Shown here: positions 53,247-61,879 of the stretch, piece by piece
Numbering within the stretch: position 1 is the first letter of the stretch
Layout: each line of letters opens with the position of its first letter
Source: Acanthaster planci
Lineage: Eukaryota > Echinodermata > Asteroidea > Valvatida > Acanthasteridae
Direction of reading: 5' to 3'
Assembly (NCBI RefSeq): GCF_001949145.1
Contig: NW_019091566.1
Coordinates: forward strand, 100,824 to 164,823
Length of the DNA stretch: 64,000 nt
Translations under genes and position numbers: made by a program
The notes under the pieces: model-generated
What the model was told of the DNA's origin: nothing
Seen by the model: the letters and a program-made list of their open reading frames with translations, nothing else
Databases searched by the model: none

Positions 53247-54940
53247 CAGTGCAGTCATACACGTGCGTCCTCGTTGTTGAAGAGTACATGTAGTTCACTT
53301 GGTTCACCTTTGTAGATTTAGCAGTACTGGAATCCTCTACATTTTCCAATGATTCTGTCGGCACAAGATTTTCAAATTCCAGAGGCCTCACTTCCTCTTC
53401 CTTGTTCTTCAGCTTTTGATGAACTTTTCCATACAGCTTTAGAGAAACTGTGTTTGTTTTCTTCATACGCCTGGTGCTACAACTTTTCAGCAACTGATCC
53501 TTTCTGAGCTTGTAAAGCTGGGCCTGTGTTTCAGCAAGCTGTTGTGCCAAAGAGTTCCCATGCAATTTGGCTTTAAGTTCCTTGATCTTGCTGTCCTTCA
53601 AGTCCAGTTGGATTTGATTCCTCTTTAGGGCTTGATTAACAACACGTTTTGGAGTTCTTAACTGTGCCTTCAGTTCACTGATCTGTGTCTGGTACTTCTC
53701 TTTGAGATTAGCTTTGGAAGCAGACACAAATTTAAGTCTTTTCCTGAGTTTATGCTTTCTCGGTGTAACTATTTCAGTCCTGGATCTTGTCAAAACACTA
53801 GAAGCAGATGTCGATGGCANNNNNNNNNNNNNNNNNNNNNNNNNNNNNNNNNNNNNNNNNNNNNNNNNNNNNNNNNNNNNNNNNNNNNNNNNNNNNNNNN
53901 NNNNNNNNNNNNNNNNNNNNNNNNNNNNNNNNNNNNNNNNNNNNNNNNNNNNNNNNNNNNNNNNNNNNNNNNNNNNNNNNNNNNNNNNNNNNNNNNNNNN
54001 NNNNNNNNNNNNNNNNNNNNNNNNNNNNNNNNNNNNNNNNNNNNNNNNNNNNNNNNNNNNNNNNNNNNNNNNNNNNNNNNNNNNNNNNNNNNNNNNNNNN
54101 NNNNNNNNNNNNNNNNNNNNNNNNNNNNNNNNNNNNNNNNNNNNNNNNNNNNNNNNNNNNNNNNNNNNNNNNNNNNNNNNNNNNNNNNNNNNNNNNNNNN
54201 NNNNNNNNNNNNNNNNNNNNNNNNNNNNNNNNNNNNNNNNNNNNNNNNNNNNNNNNNNNNNNNNNNNNNNNNNNNNNNNNNNNNNNNNNNNNNNNNNNNN
54301 NNNNNNNNNNNNNNNNNNNNNNNNNNNNNNNNNNNNNNNNNNNNNNNNNNNNNNNNNNNNNNNNNNNNNNNNNNNNNNNNNNNNNNNNNNNNNNNNNNNN
54401 NNNNNNNNNNNNNNNNNNNNNNNNNNNNNNNNNNNNNNNNNNNNNNNNNNNNNNNNNNNNNNNNNNNNNNNNNNNNNNNNNNNNNNNNNNNNNNNNNNNN
54501 NNNNNNNNNNNNNNNNNNNNNNNNNNNNNNNNNNNNNNNNNNNNNNNNNNNNNNNNNNNNNNNNNNNNNNNNNNNNNNNNNNNNNNNNNNNNNNNNNNNN
54601 NNNNNNGATGTCGATGGAACTGACTCAGTGGAGGCAGCAGATGTCGATGGTCTTGAAGCAGCAGATGCTGATGGCATCGATTAAGGAGATACAGCAAATG
54701 TAGATGTTGTTGGTTCAGAAGCAACATTTGTGATTGGTGTGTTATCTTCAACAACCTCAGCGTCACCGATTTTCATCAATGTCTCAGGAAAAGAAGATGG
54801 AGAACTTACATGTAGTTTAAATGTTTCTTCACAAATTTTGGCAAAGGTATTTTGTTCCTTTGGATTGCTAAGTTTCTTGAACTTAAGTAAGGTCTGGTGA
54901 AAAGAACCTTCACAGCCAAGTTAACCAAAATAGACGAATA
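53236..54940 (-). CDS. Unrecognised low-complexity plus coiled-coil protein, interrupted
   Basis: Read from 54940 down, the minus strand encodes FHQTLLKFKKLSNPKEQNTF then AKICEETFKLHVSSPSSFPE and DAEVVEDNTPITNV, one TAA near 54681, then SASAASRPSTSAASTESVPS, the gap, and then LTRSRTEIVTPRKHKLRKRL and a lysine-rich coiled coil of about 100 residues (KANLKEKYQTQISELKAQLR, LAQQLAETQAQLYKLRKDQL). It ends EFENLVPTESLENVEDSS, and its last 10-15 codons run into the GTAC-rich element. THAP or P-element-like transposases combine such a basic segment with a coiled coil, but no THAP motif is visible and I do not name it. The stop and the join to a repeat suggest a decayed mobile-element ORF. Confidence 0.5.
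53820..54606. other. Assembly gap, 787 N, in a Ser/Thr/Ala repeat
   Basis: Both edges carry the same word: GAAGCAGATGTCGATGG before the gap, and GATGTCGATGG, GCAGCAGATGTCGATGG and GCAGCAGATGCTGATGG after it. The gap therefore probably hides a tandem array coding for PSTSAAS-like units on the minus strand. Confidence 0.9.
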
Positions 54941-55777
54941 CCCATCCACTTGCGACAAAGAAAAATGTGCACTCAATTGTTTCTCAGTTTCAGTTTGACT
55001 TTTTTCTAATGAAGTGTACACATACAAAATGTGTCCGTTCCTTAGATCCTTCCAAGATTCAGGCATCGCAGGATAATTTGATTTCAGCTATGATGCAAGG
55101 GGATACCCCTCCAGCAGCCATTGAAAAAATGCACTTTTCTCGGGGATCCCCTGAGAACCGCACGCGCTGGCGCACACGTACACTGGCAGATATTGACCAC
55201 CGCTGACTACACCGCTAACATCCCTACATTATCTAAATCAGTGATAATATTGCCAATGCACGTGTCAGGGAGATTTGGCTTTCACCGAAAATGCAGGTTC
55301 ACTCAACACCAAGAAATTCATAGGAAAAGAGTCAAGAGGTACAATTAGGGAATGCAGGTGACACAGAAAGCAAGGAAAAAGGTTTTTGTGGATGTCTTTC
55401 GAGGCTCAATAGAGGGATTTCACATTAGCGCTGTCTGCACATATCCGCATCGAAACCGAGGCTCTCTGAGTTAAACTTCATCGTGCGTGCCCGCGGAGTC
55501 CACACAGTACATGGAGTATTCGGTTCGTAAGTGTGACGCCACTTCAATTTTAACCATGCCCGTTGTCACGTAAGTTATTCCTATCAGACTTGCCTTTGAT
55601 ATGTTGTTCAAGGACAACTCTGTCCACTCATGTGCATCCCAATATACTGTATACATTTTCTTTTATGTTTTTACAAATCTTTCCCAGATGAAATTTGAAT
55701 TTCCTGTGTTTATCTCTTCATTGTTTTTTGTCCAAATTTCTGCCTAGACCATCCCATCCTGATCCATTCATGTCTTG
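54941..55777. other. No gene recognised
   Basis: Mixed sequence with short stopped frames. A somewhat GC-richer patch lies at 55120-55500. No repeat terminus or motif could be assigned. Confidence 0.4.
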
Positions 55778-56354
55778 CTTCCACTTGGTATCATGTGTGG
55801 CAAGAAAGAATGCTTAATCTGGAATGGCAAGAAAAAAGGAGGATGGGATCCATTCGTGTGCACTGAGTCAAGTGATCGAGGTTTGTGTACATATATATAG
55901 TTTATAATTGAACCCATCATCAATATTATGTAAAAAAGTGGAATCATAATGCAGCATTCTTTCCAAAGTGTGCAGACCTAGATAAATTGAGGGAGATTTA
56001 CTACTGTCATGAAATTTGAACTTAAAAAGTATACGGCTTATAATAGACAAAAGAAAAACATGGTTTTGAATTTGTGTGTGAATTCAGTTTATTTAATTTC
56101 AGTGTTTAAAAGACTCTACTGAAACAAGTACATGTACATGTATTTTTGATTGCTGGAATTCTTGGAAAAATGCAAACTTGAAATGTTTTTTCAACATTAA
56201 CGTACTTTTATAGATTCTTTGGGTGGTTGTTGTCGAATAGCTGAGAAGAGCCAATGAACTGAAGGCTGATGAAAACATGCTTCGATGGATATGTAACACA
56301 TGCCGTGTAGGCATCAAAGTGAAGTATCATGGACATTCTTACATGATACAATAG
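55778..56354 (+). CDS. Unnamed Cys-rich, transposon-associated gene family, locus 2 (partial)
   Basis: Block 1, about 55778-55880, encodes IMCGKKECLIWNGKKKGGWD followed by PFVCTESSDRG and a GAG|GTTTGT donor. Relatives I recall have a CxxCGKK...W.P.V.CTE Cys-rich segment at their N-terminus. Block 2, 56241-56354, follows TCGAATAG and encodes LRRANELKADENMLRWICNT followed by CRVGIKVKYHGHSYM, then TAG. Its ADENMLxxI...V.IKVKYH pattern is the same as [20 protein letters not shown] at 16800. Order and motifs fit the family, but the phases of the two blocks do not join cleanly, so this is probably a decayed copy. Block 2 ends about 100 bp before a mariner-family MITE. Confidence 0.45.
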
Positions 56355-56448
56355 ATATGGACAACTTTCCTAGCTGAGTTTTCTGGTAAGTACAGCATGA
56401 AACAGGCCAAACACATTTATTACGTGACCTTTCATGGACTGTTATGTA

Positions 56449-58869
56449 CAGGGTGTCCACATAAAAAGTATACCAAGATAAAAATTACTGTTATAGCAAA
56501 AGTACTTCATATATGGGAAAGAGAAAAATGTCTCTAGAAAGGGCAGAATGCCCTCTTTGCAATGGTATACAGCTTGTGATGTTATTGACACAGATGACTG
56601 AACAAACTAGACCGGTGTTAAGGGCACTGAAATCGGCACTGTGACAAGTTTGCATATGTGATTAAGGCAAGGCGTAAAAAATATTGTTAGCGTTTGCCCA
56701 CGTCCTTGCCGTTCTGCACAGGAAGCCGTTCGTCTGCGATGGAACAGGATAAATAATCCACGGCCTGGAAACCTGGAATGGGACATTTTACGGTATTCTC
56801 CATTGTTATTTAAATTGGTCTACCGCTGCGAGCAGAGCGCTAAGGGCTACAGGAGTATCCAAAGAATGTTGAGAATGGCAAACAAATCCATGAAAAAAGG
56901 GCAATGGAAACAGATTTTTCCGTGCATAGTAGAGTGTATTTGTCTTGAATTTTTTTATTAAAATAAATAACTTTAGTAGGTGATCCCCATTGGCCATTAA
57001 AAAAGAATCCAGTCATTTTTTAAAAATACAATATAATCTAACAAATAATTAGGAAGATTTAATATTACCATAATTATTATCTTACTCCGACACCCATACA
57101 CCAAAGTAATAAGTATCATAGGCAAAATTGTTATTTTCAAGTGACTCCGCATTTCCCGATAAAAAATAATACCAGAGTAAATTCACACCATCCCTGCAGA
57201 AAAAACTCTCCCAGGAGTGATTGACGGCTCTTTTGTCCCGGTAGATGCAATGCCAATAGTAAAAGTATTTGGGTCTGGGTCACATTATCTTTGAAGATGC
57301 CCTCAGTTCTAGGAGGACTTGTGGGACAGCGTTAGCCAATTGATAAGTCAATTCTTGCTAGCAAGGCAGTCGTTGGTGGACTTTCAACACTCACAGCAAG
57401 TCAGAGTTACGTTATGTTGCCTTAAAAACAGTATTACCAAGGAGAATCCTGGGCCTGCTCAGGCCAGCTTCCTGGCTGGAAGCCAGACTTTTTTAGAAAT
57501 GTGCAGAGTTACTTAGTGGATGCACTGCCCAGGATAAATTAAATAATACTCTTTTGCATCCTTTTTCTGAAATTAAAGATAAATAATGTGCAATGTAGGT
57601 ATCTCCCAGGCACACAATTTTATAACTTCTTCCATAGTACTTCTGATCAATCTTTGACGAAAAAGAATTATCTTGCTATTAGAAATCCAAATATATGTAA
57701 ATATATTTCACAACCACACAACGTGCCACTGCAAAGCAGAATGACTACATGCAATTTGCTGTATTATACAACGCGTTTGCGAAAAATTGCAAAAATCTTC
57801 GAGTCAATTTTGTATTCAAAATCATATACATTTGAAATGCACAGATTTCCTAGATTGGTGAAGTGGTTGACTATTTCCAACAGCAAAACGATAGTTGTTT
57901 TGAAGAATCCCAGCCAGGAAATGATGACCACATATATAGTCGCTCACAATGCAAACTGTCGGCTCTTAAGAACCGTGAACAGCGAAAACTGGGCAATCAC
58001 CTGAAAAATCGGATACTTACTGTCGTGTGGTAGCCCTCCACAGTAGTTCAGCTGGCTTCCTTTGTGTACGCGTAATCCCCCTGGCTCTGAGAACGCACTA
58101 TTGTTAAAGGAACGCGGGCAGAACGGGGGCTGTTTGCATGCGTGGGGACGGGCGGATTAACGATGATAGCTGCGTTCATGCCGTTCACACGTGGGCGAAT
58201 GCTTAAAATATTTTTGACGCCTCGCCATACAAGGCTAGACCATGCAGGTGTGCAGAATACCAAATGCCATTGTTTTAAGAACTGTGAGAAGTTGCATATC
58301 GATAACAAAAGTCAGCATGTGGGGTTAAGGAAATTTCTTTTTATGATGTTACCTGAAGAACGAAATTTTCACTACACCCTCAGCTAATGTTCAGGAGTTA
58401 ACATGAAGTGAATAATCTGCGTCAAGACCTTGAAATGACCAGACAAGCAGTAACGGACATGTTATGAAGTTGTCAGATGTGCATTGACAGGAATGGTCGC
58501 CATATGGAGGACTTAGCACATTAAACTGAGGAGATGAGGTAAGTAGCGAAAACAAAGCAGATAAGATTGATTTAAGTACATTCCTTGTTTTCAAGAATGC
58601 ATTCTAAAAGCAAAGGCATTTGGTATTCTGCACACTTGCACAGTCTAGCCCTGTTAATCACATATGCAAACTTGTCACTGTGCTGATTTCAGTACCCTTA
58701 ACACCGGTCTGGTTTGTTCACTCATCTGTGTCAATAACATCACAAGCTGTATACCATTGCAAAGAGGACATTCTGCCCTTTCTAGAGATATATTTCTCTT
58801 TCCCATATATAAAGTAGATTTGGTATTGCAGTAATTTTCATCTCGGTATACTTTTTATGTGACACCCAG
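56449..58869. mobile_element. Mariner-family MITE, second copy, interrupted
   Basis: Termini CAGGGTGTCCACATAAA and, inverted, CTGGGTGTCACATAAA are bordered by TA (56447-56448 and 58870-58871). The first 215 bp at each end pair with each other and with the ends of the transposon at 2697. No transposase is present. Without the nested insertion the element is about 860 bp, so the TIRs make up much of it. Confidence 0.88.
56666..58226. mobile_element. TIR element of unknown superfamily nested in the MITE, 1,561 bp
   Basis: Left end GGCAAGGCGTAAAAAATATT and, inverted from the right, GGCGAGGCGTCAAAAATATT; the match runs about 40 bp to GCCCACGT. The 2697 copy shows the uninterrupted sequence GATTAACAAGGCT, whereas here GATTAA and CAAGGCT are 1.56 kb apart. 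The target duplication is not clean (TAA left, ATA right), loosely compatible with the 3-bp targets of PIF/Harbinger. The fragment GVIDGSFVPVDAMP at 57210 could be a relic of an IDGT-type transposase motif, but the evidence is thin. Confidence 0.7.
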
Positions 58870-58871
58870 TA

Positions 58872-60110
58872 TACTAAGTCAGGTACTATTTATACTGGCC
58901 TTTTGAGGGTAGAAAATGGATTGCTCTTTCCCAGACCAAAGCTCTATTTTTCTATATCTCCATCTCTCCAGTCAGTTTCTTCTTTCATCTTTATAATCAT
59001 TTGTAAACATCTGGTCAGTTTCCCTATTTAGTTTGTTTCATGTCTGTAGACAGAGAGTCATTTTATTAAATCTGTTTTTTGACAGTTTGTCACCTAATAC
59101 TTCAGGATATGCCTTTGAGGAAGCATCTTCAGTTATTGAGCCACTTACACGTCAATGTCATCCACAGCAAGAAACCAACCACTCTGACATCACTGCTGGC
59201 AACGTTTATTTTGTGGCGGCCAAGACTTTGCTGTGGGCTATTATGTAGACGACTTGTAAAACTGTTTTAAACACTGTCTGATGCTATATGGTGCAGCAGG
59301 AGAGTAACCTTTTATTCTTAATAGGTACATGTAATTCAGACTGGTTATTGTTCTTTTTCTCCATACAAAATGTAACTGGTACACATACTAACTTCTTATG
59401 GAAATATGGGTGAAATCCGTGTACCTGTAATTCACAATATAATTCCTGACAGTTTCCAACAAGCCCACTTTTGGCTTTGTAAACATTGTTTGTTTAATGT
59501 TAAAGGTTGCTTGATTAGTTCTACTCAGATGAAACTCAGGTGAAGTTCGTTCATAGTAATTTTAATAATGCATGGTGTATAAACAGTAACGTTACTTCAC
59601 AAAATAATTCAAGTTGTTCAACTTGCCAAGATGCAGTGGAGTTTCATTTTACTTGCAAAGTTTTGGCAATAAAATTTACTTCTGGTCAACAGATCTGAGT
59701 TTATTGGCTTTTTCTCAATTTTGCGAAAAAGGCATTCTTTTTGTTTCTGTTTGTATTTTTTTCTTCTTCCTTTTTCTTCTGCTCAAAAGCCTGTTTGTTT
59801 TGTACACGTTTCTTCTGCTGGTGACCGTAGTGCTTTTGCAACTTTGGATCATCATCAAACTTGTACCAGTGAAGAACCCTTATGCATAGATGGTCCTAGA
59901 AGCATGACATCATGATGATGTCATCAAGTGATTTATTATTAAATTTTGAATATATAAATATTCCGTTAAATTTATAAAAATCCATATGAAATAAATTGTG
60001 GCCTCCGGCAACATTCTGTTTGCAGCAAGTGCCAGAATAAAATGTGGTCTTGAATTCATCTCGTGTGGGTTTGCACTCATTTTTCTTGGAAATGATGTTC
60101 AGGTGCTGAG
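58872..60110. other. No gene recognised
   Basis: AT-rich sequence. Overlapping ORFs at 59033-59270 and hydrophobic ones at 59614-59915 have no supported domain or splice context. It may be intron of PDE8 or intergenic. Confidence 0.45.
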
Positions 60111-60277
60111 CATGTATGCCTTGTAGAGAGACGCATGTATGCCTTAGAGAGAGCCACATGTATGCCTTAGAGAGAGCCACATGTATGCCTTAGAGAGAGC
60201 CACATGTATGCCTTAGAGAGAGCCACATGTATGCCTTAGAGAGAGCCACATGTATGCCTTAGAGAGAGCCGCATGTT
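60111..60277. repeat. 23-bp minisatellite, 7 units and a partial
   Basis: CATGTATGCCTTAGAGAGAGCCA repeats at 60111, 60134, 60157, 60180, 60203, 60226 and 60249, with a partial at 60272. The central units are identical and the first differs (CTTGTAGAGAGACG). The period is not a multiple of three, so it is not a coding repeat, and the units have no unique spacers. Confidence 0.97.
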
Positions 60278-60976
60278 TGATTTTGAGATTGATATTGCTA
60301 GGCCTTTATTGTAAATTCACGCCTGCCTTTTTGTATTTGGCCATGTGTTGATTCGCTGTAGTCTGGTTCCAAAACGAGAAGATCCCTGATGATCCGGTAA
60401 CCAGAATTGCATCATTGCCACATATATATGCAGTGCATATAAAATGTGCAACAGTGCACGCAGAAAACGGCAGATTTTAAAGTCAGAAGTCATCCTTTTG
60501 TACCCTTTTGTTGGAATGACAACATTCACCACTGGATTCCCTTGCTTCAAACTATATGTTAGCTTCTTTTCATGTAGTTCTGAGTCGGGTGCCACGAAGA
60601 CCATTTTCTGAACGGAATTTTGGGATGCGTTTCATGGCCGTAAGCAGCTCTGTGAAATTGGGCCATGCATCAACGGTATTCTTGATGCTTTTACATTTTA
60701 CCTGTGAGTCAATGCTTTTGCTGTTGTTGGTGCATCAGAACTGATGATCTTTCTCTTGCCGTATAAATGTTGTATATCTGTGTTTGCCAAGGAGCATAAA
60801 ATACATGTACACAGTTTTTGAACTTAATATAATCTGCAACTTTACCTAAGCATACTGATTAGGGAATGCTATGGCAGATTTTAATAAAAACAATCAGTTG
60901 CAAAATGTTTCTAGTTCCATTGTGGATACTGCTTTGAATATTTTGACACACATTAAATTTGACTATTATTTACCCA

Positions 60977-61152
60977 GACTTAAAGTACTCTGACTTGTAC
61001 TCGTAATTAAGTACTTGCACTCAGAGATACAAGTACTTGTACTTGAAAATCTTTTTCTCAGCTGATAAAGTACTCAGACTTTCAGGTACTTGGAAATTTA
61101 AGTACTCGGCAGTCATCTCTTCTCAGAAAAAAGTACTCGATTAACACACTAC
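60977..61152. repeat. GTAC-rich MITE-like block, inverted copy
   Basis: Composed of AAGTACTTG/TACTC words, ending AAGTACTCGATTAACACACTACAG, the inverse of the CTG...TGTTAATCGAGTAC start seen at 21282 and 53068. It directly abuts the Ty3/gypsy RT fragment. Confidence 0.7.
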
Positions 61153-61153
61153 A

Positions 61154-61716
61154 GTGGCGGTTCATGATGGTGATGGGGGATACACAAGACCTATAAAACA
61201 GGCACCGTATAGACTTAATCGTGACAAATTATCCAAGGTTCAAGAAGAAATTAAGTTGATGTTGGAGCATGACAGTATAGAGCCTAGTCAGAGCTCATGG
61301 AGTTCTCCCATGGTCATGGTATTGAAGACTGACGGTACCCTAAGGTTCTGCATAGATTATTGAAAGGTCAGTGCGGTAATTATGAGTCCTATTCTATTCC
61401 TAGGTTGGAAGACTACATCAATAGAGTGGGACATTCTGCGATTGTCAGTAAAATAGACTTCTTAAAAGGCTTTTGGCAAGTGCATTTGACTGATAGAGCC
61501 AAAGAAATTTCTGCATTTGTGACACCAGATGGTCTGTACCAATGCAAAAAGATGCCATTTGGGATGAAAAATGCCCCAGCTACATTTCAGAGAATGATGA
61601 ATCAAATTATTGCCAGGCTAGAGATTTGTGTTGTTTGCACTGACGACATTTTGGTGGACAGCGATAGCTGGGAAGACCATGTGAAACACTTGAGTGCACT
61701 CTTCGAATACGCGTAA
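61154..61716 (+). pseudogene. Ty3/gypsy reverse transcriptase fragment
   Basis: Two ORFs separated by one in-frame stop at about 61361 encode the RT fingers and palm: KQAPYRLNRDKLSKVQEEIK, then SSWSSPMVMVLKTDGTLRFC and IDY, then SYSIPRLEDYINRVGHSAIV, KIDFLKGFWQVHL, FVTPDGLYQCKKMPFGMKNA and PATFQRMMNQII. The catalytic box reads CTDDI where YIDDI or YLDDI is usual. The fragment stops at TACGCGTAA. No gag, protease, RNase H, integrase or LTR was found nearby. Sequence on either side is unrelated, so this is an isolated piece about 190 codons long. Confidence 0.9.
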
Positions 61717-61879
61717 AACATTGTAATCGCATCGGGGCTATTTGGGTTAAAGTATGCCTTCGGAATGCATGTAATGCACGGGCGCAGGTGCCGTGACAGG
61801 CACGCACACCTGATATGCCTACGCCATTCAAACTCAAATGGCGTCCATGGTGATTATACCTTTTTAGTAGAGTTCTCCA

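Noticed and set aside
53702-54766. Several 270-333-residue ORFs in all frames
   Set aside because: They are mostly undetermined bases from the 787-N gap; only the minus-strand frame continues meaningfully on both sides.
59033-59270. Overlapping ORFs after a CTTCAG acceptor-like site
   Set aside because: Neither frame resembles the missing PDE8 catalytic exons or another family I can name.
60111-60277. CRISPR-like array
   Set aside because: The units are contiguous with no spacers in a eukaryotic sequence; it is a minisatellite.
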